This document shows, one piece after another, positions 38,601 through 53,600 of a DNA stretch of 64,000 nt. Position numbers and translations under genes: made by a program. The notes under the pieces were generated by a model. That model ran no database searches. It saw only the letters and a program-made list of their open reading frames with translations, and was not told the origin of the DNA. Positions within the stretch are counted from its first letter, which is position 1; each line of letters starts with the position of its first letter. Source of the stretch: Dromaius novaehollandiae (lineage: Eukaryota > Chordata > Aves > Casuariiformes > Dromaiidae); NCBI RefSeq assembly GCF_036370855.1, contig NC_088101.1, forward strand, positions 71,464,559 to 71,528,558, given 5' to 3'.

Positions 38601-41600
38601 AAGTACCTCATTCAGGCATCATATAAGGTCTCCTAGGTAGTGCTGAGAGTCTGGGAACCAACATCAGTAAAAGGAACTGATGGAAAAGTTTGTACAGAAA
38701 ACTCAGACCTGTTATTTTTTTTAAATTCATTTTTCTAGTAGTGAGAAGAGTGGCATTTCCTCAGTATGTAAATCTGTTTGGTGTTTATATACTGTGATTT
38801 GAAATTTCTGCAAGTGCAGCAAAACAAAAACCTTGGGTTCCCTCCCCATGCCCCCCTGCAACTGGCTTAGTAAAATTTACATCAGATTGTGAAATCTCAC
38901 AAGAATTGGCAAATAGAGTATCTGACTCCTGGGGAGACTGTTTCTGTCATCTGTTGTAGGAAAGGCCTGTCCTTTTTAGTCCAGCTTTATTCCTTTCTCC
39001 TTGTAGCTGCTTATTGGGTGTTGACTCGAGGTTCAGTTCTATAATGAACAGAATTTTCCTCTCTGATGTTGTGTATTTGTTTAGTCGCATTCGGAATATA
39101 GGCGCACTTGTTTTGAGTGCCCTGTCCATTTAAAGCATCTACCCTGTCCTCTTTCCTCCTATTCTTTCTATTTAGTAGACTGAAGAGAAAAATGATCATG
39201 CTCAAATCTTACAAAGTCCTGTTTTGTTGGATTGAAATTGACCTTTCTGGCCTGTCAGCGTAACACTGAAAAGAAAAAAAAAATGGACTGTCCAAAGAAC
39301 AAAGATGTTATTATAAACTCGGGCACCAGAGTGATATATAAGGATGCTTACTTCTCATGATAGTTTGAGCTTTTTTTTTTTCAGTGAAAATAAAAAGTTT
39401 GATTTTTCTTTGACAGAAAAATGTTTTTAAAACAATTACCATCACTGTTGGCTGAAAAGAAATAATATATTGCATGTGTCCAAAACACAGAACTTGCTCA
39501 GTTTCTTGGAACGTTTTGCTTTTGAAGTTCTCTTTCCTTGGGTGGTAGCTGATGATAATGGTTCCTTAAGGCGTGTTTGGCCTTAATGGAAACAAAACTG
39601 TGCCATTTGTTGTTAGTTAAGTAAATAGTGGGAAAGGTGGATGCTGGTGCCCCTTCTTTTGATAGTGACTTCTGGGAAAGTAGATGATAGCCTGTTCTAA
39701 AGAAACAGTTGTGAAATTTTTGGTTGAGAAACAATCTCTTGACGTCAAACTCTGTCATCCTATTCCAATTTCTTCTTCAGGAGATGGAAAAAAATGTTAG
39801 TGAAGCAGTTCTAATAGACGAGTATCATAGTGTCATCATCTTCTGTACCGTGCTCTGAGAGCAGACCTCTTCTGTGGAGAGCATTTGTCAGAGTAGCAAA
39901 GATTTTTGTACTTGAGACTGGCCTTATTAGGAGGACAAGTCTTTACCTTAGTTGGGGAAGGTAAGAATGGGAAAAACTGTCAAAATAAAGACAAGGTTAA
40001 TTTTTGGACCCCTGGCAAGAGGTGATGAGCCTCGTCAGGGTGTTTGCTCCTCTTTTGCTAGGATGTGCCCTTCAAATTATTCTAGTTACCTGTCTGCTCT
40101 CCACCATCTCATTTCTCATTTGTGTGGCTGTATGATGGCATCCTGTAAACGTACATTCCTGGAGCAAGAATTGTACTTGCTGTATGTATTTTGTCAAGTA
40201 GGGAGCCTGGTGTGGGTTTTCTCTAAGTGCTTGGCTACTTTAAAATCCTAGTACTTAGGTCTTCTTTACCCTCAGCTGACAAAGTTTATCCGTTTGGGAA
40301 GAATACGGCACCATTTGTGTTAGCGGTCGATTCCCTTGTCCTGACATTTGGATGGCCATAATGATCTTTTCAGGATACCGCCTTTCTTATTCCTAGCCTT
40401 GCACTGCCTTACTGTGGTAGGAACTAGGCGACTGAGCCCACGTGCCATCCAGAAACCGCCTGTGGCGCGGCGGGCTGCAGCCTCCGGGCGGTGCTTCCCC
40501 GCTGCCGGCGTATCCCGCTCGTGGTGTGCGCATCTCCACCGGCTACCGATCGGTGCCCGAACAAAGCTTGGGTTTAACCCATGAAGCGGGTTTGTCTTTG
40601 GCCTCCCTGGAGGTGACTGCCTCTGCGTTCCTACCTGAAGTTACTGCGTTGGTCTTCTGGTGCCTGCATCTGTAGAAACTTGTATCTAACTGGATGCTTA
40701 GCTGTTGTGAATGCGGGATATGTTTAAAGACAAGAATTCGTCCTTCTATCTCCCTCCCCCAAACTGAACAAAGAAAGAAGTATGTATGCTGAGAGCTTTT
40801 GAAAGCTTCCTGTGGATCTTCTAATTACCTTTTTACTTAATGCTTGTGCAAATCTACCATGTTATGATTAGAACTGTGCAGCAGGAATGATCAAACAGAA
40901 GGCAATTACTAGCGGTGCTGCTTGGTAGTGTGTCTTGCTTTCCACCTTTTGCTTTACTGTCAGCAAATGTTTATATATTTTTAGAGTCGATAGGGACTAG
41001 TTATGTGCTTTTGAAGGATGTATGTAATTGAATGGGGCCATTTTCAGTATACGTTGCTGAAGTTTTCAGGTGTAAAACATTCCGTTTCATTCTTATTTAA
41101 TGAGCATTTACTTGTAGATATGTCAAGGTTAATGATACCTGTGAAAGAGGCTAACCTTTTAAAGTCGTTTATACTATTCTCATAGGCTATACACATTTTC
41201 TGACAGCATAAATGCAAATCTCTAAGTAGTTGTATGTTAATAGTTTCTGAAGACTTTGGGTTAACATCTCTTCTCATTTTTTTTGTATTTGTAGTACAAT
41301 ATTGGCCCTTACAGCTAATTCCTCTACTCCACCTAGTGGTGGATATAAGAACTTGTAGTAAGAAAGAGAAAGTGTAAATTCATGGAGACTTTTATTTTGA
41401 TAATTTTGACTTTCTTTACTGTATTTTTTTTTCTGTTTTAAAATGTCAGAATGGGCACTTACAGTGATAAAGTAATATCCGTTATCTGTATTTTTGTAGT
41501 GTTGGAGTGCTTTGTGCATATGCTGCCAACCAGCACTTAACAAGTCAAGTCCGAGGGGCAAAGAAACTGGTTAACAGTAATTTTAAAGATCTGAAAATTT

Positions 41601-44600
41601 TCCTTAACGACACTCCAGCGGTAAAGAATTTTTTTTCTTTATTTTGTGTGTGTGTGTGTGTGTGTCTGTGAAGTATAAGTAAGAAATATTGCAGAAAATA
41701 ATTGTTTCTTTCTATTTGATATTAATCATACCTGCAGCTTTTTTTTTTTTTTTTAATTTTTTGGGTGTCAATCTCATGAATTAGAGTAAAAAATGCAAGG
41801 TAAGAATTTTTCACGTAATAAAAAAAGTTTGAGTTATTCAGATGAATCAGCATACATGGAAACTCGAATTCCTCATTGCACACTCTTATTTCTTTGTCTT
41901 TTGGACTTATTTGTACGTGTTCCTGGGACTGAGCTAAAATAATTTTTTTCCAGAAATGTTTTTGACTGCTTAAGATTTTCCTTTAAATGTTTTGGGCCAT
42001 ACTGAACAGGAAGGACTCTGTCCTTTCTAATTTCAGACTTTCCTTAAGGAGGACTCCTGTGCATATTTTTTTTGCATTAAAAAAAAAAAAGATGCTATGG
42101 AAGTCTTGTATACTTTCCCTTATACAAATTTTAACTATAGATTTGGGGCAGAAAAGTCCTACAGTCCCATTATGTTGGCTTTAATTAATTTGTTAGTACA
42201 GTATCTATCTGTTTTTCCTCCATGTGACTGAGAACCTTGAGACAGAATTCATGCAGCTCCATGAGCTCCGGCTGTGGCCGCGTCCCCGTCGCAGTAGCTC
42301 TGGGCTGCCATAACCTATGAGCTGTTTTTCTGCTGACAAACCTATATGAGAAGAGGAGGCATCTGGGGATTGTCATTAAATCTTTCCGTATCTGGAGTTG
42401 TTCCCTATAGCGTTGTTCCTGTGCGCGTGGTGTTTTGACAGCCTGGTGATGCAGGTGTACGGCAGGAAGCGGTCGCATCACTAATCTTTGTCTTGAAATC
42501 TGGAGCGCCTTTCATGAGGCCGTACCTAGCTCGGCGTGCAGAAGGGAGGTTGGCACTGCAAGATGTAAACCAGTCACATCAGGCACCACTAGATTCCTCT
42601 TTGCAGCCTGCTGAGTGCTTGTGATGGGAAATGTCAAAGCAGAAAATCTTTTCTATAAAAGTAACTATCTTAGAGAAAAAGGTCAATACCAGCTAAAAAG
42701 CAAACAAACACAATTATTGAATTTAAAAGTAGCATTAGGACTTGAATGTTCATTCTCAATTATGTAGTGGGTTTTTATTTTCTCTGCAGGATTCTTATTT
42801 TTTCTTTCTCAGACTAGGCATCATTTAATTGCAGAGTCATCAGATATATCTTATTTTTGACAGACAAGGTACATTTATATTATGTATAAGGATTTCTTGA
42901 GAATAAGAGAAACACTTCAGTTTCTTGCAAAAGTTCCAAAATCCACTTCATTGCCTATAAAACTCTGAAATCCTAGCTGATGTCTAACTGTCCTTGTCTC
43001 CTCAGGATGAGGTGTATAACACATAAGAGGATTTGAAAAAAGAAGTCACGTGTTTAGAGTTCTTGTCATAGAAGATTTGCAGACTGTGCAAGTATTAAGT
43101 GATAGCACTATTAGTATACTGAATTGCATTTTGTCCATGACATTGCTGGAGAAAAAGCAAAACTTGTAGCCCTGCAAAACATTAGTCCCCAGGTTAGCCT
43201 AGAAAAACAAAAAATGCCCTACAACCTTCTTGGTAAGAAAGCTTTTTTTTTTTTTTTTTTTCCCTCCCCCTCTCCTTTCTTAAAAAAGAGTCTGCCCAAT
43301 ACTAAATTTGTCATTTAATGACATCTGCCCCTCTGCCATCTTTTAAATCCATTGAAAACCTGAAAATGCAAGCCAAATACATTTTGGTGCACATTTGAGT
43401 CACTCATTGGAACTGGAACCCCATTTGTCAGCTGTATTAACTTCTGCGTTCCTTTAACTCAGCTGGGGTTACGATCTAAATACATTATTTTAAACCTGCA
43501 GAAATCCATGTAGGTTGCTTAATGTCTTTTCAAATACAGTATAGCAGAATTTCCACTTAGGATGGCTTTTTGAATTGTTTCAAAGTGTGGTGATTTCTGT
43601 CTCATTATTAAAAAACATTAATTTTTTTCCAATTATTGTAAATAGCTTTTTTAAAGTTATCTTTCTTTCAGCAAATTGACTACTTGGTAAGCCAGTACAA
43701 TACAACCAAGGATAAAGCACTCTCCGACCTAAATAGTAAGTACTTTGATTTAAAGGAGGTTAGTGATGTGTGTTTAAAGCCTGTAATAAGATGATGCAAA
43801 TAGCTCATAATGCAAAGTGAAATTTTAGTTATGAGAATATGGTTTTCAAGAAGAATTGCTGTTCTTGGTGGTAAATGCAACTAAAACCCAAGATTTTCTT
43901 CACATGAAATGTGTCAGGATTGGTATAATGCGTATTATTTTCTGAAATATAAGTCTTTTGTTAAATCGCTTGTAGTATAAGTCAGGCTAATATTTTATTT
44001 TCATTTTTATAGATCTGTAACCAGTAGTACTTAATGCTTTTTTAGAATATTATTTTTCAATTTTTAACTATGAAGACAAATGTCAAGGAACAAAGTCGCT
44101 AGCTGTTGCCACTGTTGCAGTGATGGGTAGCTCCCCTGTATTTGTTTTTGTTATTGTTATACCTTTATCCTCTACTCAGCTAGAAGATGAGATATAAATT
44201 TATCATTTTTCTGAAGCTGCTTAAGATATTTTGCATTTCAGAATAAGCAACTGAATGAAGAGCATGAGATAACAAAACTTGAAAAACAACCGCTGCACTT
44301 TGCTGCACTTTGCCCTTCAGCACAGTTATGACATCATCTTTTTAAACCTCTTAAAAACATACAAAAAAATTACTGAATTTTTTCAGAGCTTATGTTTCAC
44401 CTTTTAAAACAGATGATGATAAAAAAGGCAAACCAAATTCAGTAGGGTTAGAGTTCAAGATACGTTGTTGGCATGTGTTAATGAACATGTCGACTTGTGT
44501 ACAGGTCTGTGTTGCAGAATGAAATCAAATGTAGAAATACCAAAACTAATTTTAAGTAGTATTGCTGCTGGAAGAAAGCTATGTAATTATGGCAGCATGG

Positions 44601-47600
44601 CGCTTAACATGGATTGACTTATGGTTCCTAGATTCTGTGCTTCAGTGTATGTTTAAAAAATTGATTTTCAGTGTAACCAGCTTGGCATTACCCTGAGATC
44701 AGTGTGTCTTGTCTCAGTAAGGCTACCAAAGCACATAAAACATGGTTGCCAAAGTAGCAGCATCGCATCTTCCCATTTAATTCTAGAAAAGAACACTCTG
44801 GTCCCAAAAGCTGAGTGTCAGGTTTAAGTCTAAAAAAATTGAATTGACATCTGCACTTCAAGCACTAGTCTGTAGCATCCCTGCTACTGAAAACTGAACA
44901 TCCAAATTAAATATTTATTAATTTTCAGTGGCAATTTAATGTGTTGGTTAGTTAACAGGGACATAGGTGGATCTGTGATATGAGAGTGCCCATCAATAAA
45001 TAAAGGTAGCTTTTATTATCTTTTATAGCATTGAAAGACTAGAATTAAGTTTGTGACACCTGAGGACAAAGGATTTCATTCTAAGGGGATCAACAGTAGA
45101 ATAAACCTCTAGAGAAGTGTAGATGAGCTCGGTCTGCCCACCCTAAGGAAATGCTGAAAAGTCTTTTCTGCTTGATTAAAAATTTTCATCCCAAGTTGAA
45201 ATGACAGTGTTGACAGTAATGGATGCTTCTGTAATGTGCTGCTATTCTCATCTCCTCAAAAGCAAAAAAAAAAAAAAAAAAACCCAACAAAAAAAAAACA
45301 CCCCAAATCACCCCAAACTCCCCCCAAACCTCTACATTAACTGTTTTCTGTAATCTGAAAATGGAGGGAACCCAGGGACTGCCGAAAGGATAACATTCAC
45401 ATTAAGATGCTAAACCCTTCCCTGCATATGTCTGTCTTCCATGCCCACCTGTTCTCATTTCTGCTGAACTCAGATTCGTTTCTATTTGTGGTCGGTGAGA
45501 CAGGAGGGCTTAGTGGGGATAGCTGTGGGTAAGCTTCCTGGGTTTGAAGCTGCGCTGTGAGCATCAGTGCTGAATGCATTGCATGAGGGGGCAAGGTCTG
45601 GCAGACATGTGCTAAACATGCTTAAGGGATTTCAGTGGAGATCATTGGCAGGTCTGGGTTGTGGGTGACCTTGACAGTGCTGGGTATATGGGGAATGGAA
45701 GGAAGGAAAAGAACCCATTTCCTTTTTCACTCTTGCACTATAAAAACATAGCTTGTAATGAAAGAGTATATGCCACAAAATTCCTGTCCAGATGTCAACC
45801 TTTTTAAGATGGATTGTGGAAAAAATCTGTTTCCAGATGCAATGAAGTACATGTTTTGGCGTCCTTTGGAATGTTAAGTGTCCTTACCTATATGGTCAAA
45901 TACTAGTGAATACTCTGCACCGTATTTTGGTTTACTGCTTTCTTTTATAAGTCTGTAGCTAGCTAAACCAGAATTGTCTTTCCACATCATGTTCTGTCAC
46001 TAGGTTTTGACTGTCAGGCCTTATGGAAATTTTAATAGTTTACATAAATTTTGTTAAGGAAGAGTCTGGTAGCACCGATGCTGGAGAGGTATTTTAGATT
46101 GAACTGGTATGTAATGTTTTTTCATGTCTTCATACTACAGATGTGGGACCTTTGCTTGGTAGCAGAGTTCAAGAACAACTGGGGAAAGAAGTACGTCCTG
46201 CACTTGATGCAGCTCTGACAATGGCAGGAGGTAAAGATGTGTATGTTTCTGCATTAGTTAATGTTCTGTTGCCATGCTAAGACAGGCATCATCTTTCTAG
46301 AGCACAGCACAGAATGACTTTATGCAGTGCCATAATTCAACTTACCTTTTTTCTATATGCCCTGATGTTTCTTTTAAACTGAGGATGTCAGGTATTTTGA
46401 GACTCATAAATGTATCTAAAAAATAAGACAAGATTTAGGTGCCAATGTTAGTATCTAGTTTCAGTAGTCGTTGAAGAGAGGTGAAATGTGAATGCCAGGT
46501 GGTTTTCTTTCCACTGAATATAAAGGAGCCTAGGAAAACTGTGCTCTTAAACACTGATAAGATCCGTCCATGGATCTTTGCAAAGTAATCTTATACTTAT
46601 CTCTAAGTATCAATAGTTTACTGAATTTGTACAAATAATGAGCTTGCAGAAATACGACAATTGGTCCATGAAACATGAAGTTAGACCCACAGCTCTATAA
46701 TTGTTTGGATGAAGATGGATTAACTTTTTTTTGAGGATTTTTTATTTTTTAATATGTTATCTGTCAGACAAATTTTGTTGTTTGTAGAGACTGATGGAGA
46801 TGGCTCAGTTTCTTGTAGACTGTCTGAATAGTGTAACTGCTCTTCAGACAGGTCAGGCAATGAACATAGGCTGGCCCCATTGCTGCCTAGCATATCATGA
46901 GTGCCAACAACTAGCATTTCTGCACTGTGTCTTTGAGCTTAACATTACTCCTGTCTTAGTTCTCTGTCTGCCTTTAAAGAAAAGATTCCATTATTCTTCA
47001 TTTTATTGAAGAAGGGTTTTTTTAAGGAATTAGGTACAGATTGAAGAGCAAAGTGGAAGGCATCTGTGAACTTGAGTCATTTCTTTTTTTTTGCCCATGA
47101 ACATGAAACTATTCATACATCACTAGAATTATTTCTCATTTACTCGTCATCATTCTTTTTGCTTTATTTCTCTATTTGTCTTGAAGTCAAAGTGGAAAGG
47201 GCTATCAAAGGTAAAAGATGTGACAAAACCTTGTGTTGTGTGAAGTGTGCTTTATTTTTGTACACTTGTGCATTTTTAGTTGTATCTGTGTGGTTTTTTG
47301 TCTACTAATCACCTGTCTGTGTTCTGTTGTTTTGTGTGATTGGGATGAAATGTAAAGGCAGGCAGTATTGAACACCCACTAACGCTTGGCCAGTACAATA
47401 TGATCTTTCACTTTCATCTTGCAGCTGTATAATTTGTGACTTGGATTATAATACAAATGTTGAAAATACTGTTTTGTGGATGTGCATTTTCTTTATAATT
47501 TCTAATGACTGTGTACGCTTAAAGTTCTCTTTTGAAAGCACTGAGTCGAGAAGTAGGGAAAGAGTACAAAAGAGTAATCTGGGAAGCAGGTAGAATCCCA

Positions 47601-50600
47601 ATAAAAATAGCTTGGGCATATTCATTTGTTTATAGGAAGACATAAGTGATGTACTTATGTGCAATAAATGTAAAATCTGTGCTGGGGTTTTTCTGGGAGG
47701 GGGGCAGGGATTTATATATAAATCAGTATCTTTAAGAGGCTCTGCATTTGCACATGTGCATATGCACTCTCTGTCCATATCTGTATCTACAGACTGGTTT
47801 GTAAGTAAATATATATATATATTTAAAAAAAAAACAAAAACAAACCCTCATATCCTTGCAGCAATCAGAGAGACGAAGGAGGCACTGGAAAACGTGAGTG
47901 TGTCTGTAGAGGTTTTGCAGGAAGGCACCGAGAGGCTTCATGCAAATTTGACAGATGTTAAAATGCACCTGAGCAACACTCTCAATGATTCTGCATGCTC
48001 TGCAGTTCAGGCTGCTTCAACTTGCAATATCATCAGGAATTCATTAAATCAACTGAACATCAATGCCAATTTTACTGGGGTAAGAGAATATTTTTCAGAC
48101 TCCTACGGTTTGATTGCCTTCAATAAGCCCAGTAGTATTTGTGCAATTTAATGGCTCAGTTTGTGTAGTCACTTGTGAGATAAAAGTGCTCTTCCCTCAT
48201 TCTGTGTTTCTGGGCAATTGCAGTCACTATTTTCATTTTTTCACAGATGTGTGTCAAGCAGCTACATTAAAGTGCTACTCTGGGCAGTGAAATAATGTTC
48301 CCTCCCAAAAATGCTGAGGTTAAGTTTTGCTTTTGTACAACAAAGATTTCAGGACTGTGCTAGAAAGATTTTGTTAAAAATGCTCTTTCTAGTTTGTCTT
48401 TATCCTCTCCCCCATCTTTGAAATATTTAGTAAAGTAGCAAGGCTACTACTTTGATCATCTGATGCTTTTTGTTTCCTAGTTGCCGGGGGTGAGCTCACA
48501 GCTTGCCAAGGTCAATGATGTCCTTAAAATAGACCTTTCTAGTCTGGTTCAAAAGGTATGTTTCTTGACAGGCTTGTAAAGTGTTAATTGATAAACTGGG
48601 GTACTTGCATATCACTCATTTTCCCATGGCTTTCTGAAGACAGTAGGAATCTCCTGTGCCTACCACATGCTGTCTCATAGTAGATATCTCTCTTTATTGT
48701 TCCATTGTTTGGCCAAGGTTTAATATCTAAAAATATGACTATAGTCATTTACATCCCCAGGATACCACATATCAAAAATGTAATGCTAATTGCCTCTTTG
48801 AAAGAAGTATCCATAAAAATCAAAGAGGCAGAAATGTGGATCTGCTAGCATGCTCTGTATTTTCAGTTTAAATTTAAGAAAAAAAAATCCATGCTCTCTT
48901 AATTCTATTGTATTTCAGCTATATTGAAATATGTTCCTCAAATTCTTTAAGTGCATACGTGATATTAAATCTGGTGCAATGGAAGTAATGAAATGATTTA
49001 GTGTTTTTGCAGGACTATCCACAGAATACCATGACTTTTACCTGGAAACAAATGGCTTAGTTTGAGCAGTTAAAAAACTCAGCATTTTGAAAATGCTTCC
49101 TAGGAATAGAATGGCACTTTCTGGAGCCTGTGGCTGTATGTAGTAAGCCTAGACCCCTGTCTGCTTTTGAAGTGATTAGGCTTGCAGGAAAGAAGAATTC
49201 AGGTGTCCGCTGCAGTGGCTTCTCCTTTCTGTCCTGATGAGCTACTGAGCTTGGTCCCTGCTGTTCTGAACCAGTCTGTCTCCCTCCCTCCTCCCTGAGG
49301 GAAACGTATCTTTAGAAGTGGTTGAATTTTGTTGTTTTAACATGCACTGTGTGTTAGCATGTTGTTCTACTTGTATTCAGTAACTCCATTTATTGAGTAT
49401 TTGTGTGTGCGTTCTCAGTTTTGTCCAAGTCAGATGTATCAGGCAAAAGTACTATAAAGTTTGAGATGATTGTGACTGATGCATGTGTATTTAAGTTTGT
49501 ATATTTTTCAAGGAGTATTCTGGAGAGCAACCCAAATCTGCAATACACTCAACTTCCTATTTTGCTTTGATCTTTTTTAATGTGAAATAATAAAATATAT
49601 TTTTCATAATGCATATGTTACTGTGTATATACTTCTAGACCTTGTATAAAAGGAAAAATAATTGCAAGTAATTTGGCAATGAAAAACTTACTTACAATGA
49701 AATACTTACTTATTTTAACTTTTTCAACTTTTTTACTCTTAGGGTTATGCATCATTTAATGATACTCCAGACTTAGTGGTGAATCAAACCAGGAACATTT
49801 TATCAGGTGAGGCTGACAGAAACTACTTTTTCATTTTGTTTGCTGTTTCTGTTTTTACATCAGTCTTACTGATGTTTTTGTTTTCCTTTGTTGATAATAT
49901 ATTTTCTGTCTTAAAGGTCATTAAAAATGAAATGTAAAGTTTACAAGTTTTTAAGATTTGGTGCCATAAATAAATATACAAAGCAAATATGTCTTAATGA
50001 AGACCCAAAATTAAATCTAAAAATAGACTCTATAGTATTTTATGGAGGGCTTTTGTAATGGGAAATAAGTTGAGTAATGAGAAATCTTAGGATTCCCAAC
50101 TGCACATTGATACTTTATGTGGCTGAAAGGCTAATTATAGTTGATGGATTTGTCTATGATGTTTTTAGGAACGTGACGTTAAAAAACTGACCCTATCTGT
50201 TGCTCTGTTAAAATTTAATGGATGGGAGAGGGGAGGGAAAAGACATCCCTTAAGGATTATTTAAATTTTTGTCTTAATTGTTTTGTTACTCAGACATTAA
50301 ACTGTTATTCTTTGGCAATACCTGGACACTTTACATAGACTGAAATATAGCACAATGTATGTATACTAATCTGTTCTAATTTTTGTTCTTGCCTTGTGGA
50401 CCTGTTCTGCCTATATAAACAGCTGTTCCTTGTAAGTTCTGGGGGTTATCTTTGGCAAAGTGAAACACAGTATTTATATGAGCATAGTATACTGTGTGAA
50501 CTTGCCTAAAATGAGTTTTCTATAACTGTGATGTTATGCTTTTCATTAGGAATTCTAGTGCAGATTTCCTCATTCCCAGTGCATAAACACAGGCAGGCCA

Positions 50601-53600
50601 TCAGAATTTATTTGTTCATTAGGTGTCTGCTTTTTCATTTTTATAAAAATTGAGTATGAGTTACAAAATGAATAAAAAAAAATCTATTAGAGCAATTTCA
50701 TGTTTATTTGTAAACTTTTTAAGGATGAACGTTTGTGTACCTGGTTGAACTTCTTTGGAAGAGTAAACAGCAAAATAAACAAACAAAAATCCTTCTAACT
50801 GTTGTTAGAGGAGAAGGAAGGTGCTACCTGCTACTGAATAGTAACCTGTAGTCGTACGTGCTGCTGTTTCAAGTATTTTCAAAGTTAAGGGGAAGAATAA
50901 ATAGAAACTGCATTTTATAAATACAGGTATAATAAGTGAATACAACATGTCTCTGTGTATCTGAGTAGGAATTGTATATATAGGGCAGCAGGTTTGCTCA
51001 TAATTTGAGAAAGAGAAAATCTGGCTTAAATGATCTTTATCTCAAGAGTGCTGCTAACTAATTGGAAGTAATTTATTTAAATAATCCTTTCTAATAAGGT
51101 TGAAAATAACTATTACAAATTCTTAACATAGGTGGTCTAATTTCTTTCACAGTGTTGTATTCCCAAGTGGTGGAGTTTAAATAGATTCTGAACTGCTTCA
51201 TAAAACCAGTGGCTCATTGTCTTGCTCAGTATTACCATTTGCTGTATTGCATGAAAAGCAAGATTTAAACTGGCTAGATAAAAAGTGACACATTCATTAT
51301 GAAGAGAGGAAAAGAAAACTCTGGCTTGACATCTACATCTTTCATCATTAAACTGAATGCTAAAAATAAAGTGTGTGTGTCTTAAAATGCCATTGTGTTA
51401 CTTTGGAAGCTAAATGCTTTTGTTGCTTGCTTGTCTCTTCTTCACGCTTGTCTTCATGGCTTGCCTTGTTACATATGCAAAATGGCTTAATAGCATTTTA
51501 TAATGCATACATGGAGCATATTTCTTGTATGAATCTGTAACAATGTAATCTCACGTTTGCTGTTTTAGATATCAAAAATGTGTTGGAATCCATTGGTGCA
51601 AATATCAGTAGCTTCACAAAAACGCTCCCTGTTGAGAAGATTTTAGCTGATTTGACAATATATCTTACACAGAGTGAAGCATATGTTCAAGATTATTTCC
51701 CAGTAGTGGAGCAGTATGATTTCTACAGGTATGTACATATTATTTAGAAAATAAGGCAGGAGGGAAGTGCTGAATGTTGTTAGTACTTTGTAATATTGTG
51801 GTGTTTTGTGAAGGCAATAAAGCTATTAATGATGCACAGCAGTGAAACAAAGATACTATAAGGCAACAGTTTATTACTGGCATTTTGGTAAATGCCCTGG
51901 CCAAAACTGCAGCTGGTCAGGCTGCGTGCTATTCCAGTACAGACTGAGGGGTGGTATCTGCCCTGTGGGCTTTCAGGTCTTTTCAGGAAGAATAGAAGTA
52001 GGCAGATGTCCTGTTTGAGCCTCATGTGACTCCTGTAATTGACTAATAATCTCAGATTTTGAAGCATAAAACTTTTCATTTCAGACCATTTAGTTTTGCC
52101 CAGTTTGTGTTATTTCAGTCCTCAAGCTCATCACATTCTCTCTACATCTTGATAAGTCAGTAGTTGTCCTTGTCCCTATATTGATCACTGTTTCCATCTT
52201 TGAGTCATAATCAGTTTTACTGCTATAAACTAAATGTGTGAGTGGCTTAGTGCAATGTTAAGTAAGAGTAAGCAGAAAACGGAACTTTAAGGAACTCTTC
52301 TCTGTACTCATAACCCTCCCTTTAGCCCATTTCTTACCTGCCGGACAGTTTTTATGTTGAGCCTTTATTAGTTAAGTTTATTTTCTTTGAAGCTCAGATT
52401 GCTTTAATTGAATAAAATATACTGCTTCATTCAGCTACGATATGCCTCTGTTAATCTTGTATTATTTTTCTCCACTTTTTAAATGCTGTGGAGGTAGATT
52501 TTAAAAAGACATTGTTCCGAACTCTAACCTAGTACGTTACTACTGAAACCAACAAGCCTGTAACTGTCCAAATTATTTTCTCTCCATCCCTTTCTTTATT
52601 ACAGATGCATCATTTGTAGTTCTTAGTAAGTGTTCTTTTGCTATGCACCTGTGTCAGCATTAATGTTTTTTCCCCCCATATTGGCTGTGCTTATTCACTC
52701 TAATATTCCTTTATCTGTTTTTCCCTTCCTGCTCACTCAGTACAAAAGTGCAGGGAGGAGAAAAGGGAAGATAAAAAAAGATAAGCTGGGAGAAGGGAGG
52801 ACAAAACAAGGGAAATGCAAGGGGAGAGAGAATTGGGAGAGGCTGAAAGGTCAGAAAGAGATATGAAGGCTGTTTAAATAAATGGATACATTCCAAATAG
52901 GTGGACAGATTGAACTATTATATGATGTTATTAATAAGAAGGAAAGTTCAGTTTCTGTCAAATCTTTCTCCTGATCAAGTTCCATTAACTGCCCAGTACA
53001 TGTTCTAGCACAGACGCTTACAACCTAGATTTTAACAGCCTTAAATACAGTCATTTACAATTTCAGGCCTAATGTGCTGTGTGCAGGTCAGAGAAAAGTG
53101 GTCAGCGTTACAGCAAGAGCAGTTTTGAGCTGTGCAACCAGTGTCCAGTCCACATTCACAAACTTCAGTTGCTTCTTCAAAAGTTACTGTTCTGGGATCT
53201 GCCCCTTCTGAATCATTGCCTGCATCACTTGAAGTTTTTGACACTTTAATACAGTCAACCTGCAGTAACGGGGTCTTGGATTTTGGGACATCCTGTGCCT
53301 GCAGGGTTTGTTTCCCAACCCTGCAGCAGCAGCTGCCACTGCTCCAACAGCGATTGTATTCTGGCCCAAAATACACGCTGGTGTAGGAAAGGAGCTTTTC
53401 ACTGCTAACACTGGTTGTGAACCTGAGCCACAAATGGGCCAGTGGGGAATAAGCTGTTGCCTGACTTGCTCTGCAGGTCTCTAGTGTGTTCCTCACATGC
53501 TAATAACTGAGCGCTTGGGCTTTTGTTCCTTAGATGGCTGGGTTGTCTCATTCTGTGCTGCATGGTCGTCCTGATTCTGGTCTTTTACTACCTTGGGTTG

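Noticed and set aside
40548..40566. Sequence resembling a retroviral primer-binding site (GGTGCCCGAACA)
   Set aside because: Only a partial match, with no flanking long terminal repeats, no polypurine tract and no viral reading frames nearby.
50423..50431. Nine-base segment with AG before and GTAAGT after, in intron 10
   Set aside because: It has no pyrimidine tract to speak of and is too short to separate from chance without RNA evidence.
53041..53496. 151-codon minus-strand frame before exon 12
   Set aside because: Cysteine-containing and protein-like at first sight, but a frame of this length is expected by chance a few times in 64 kb on six frames. I recognise no family.
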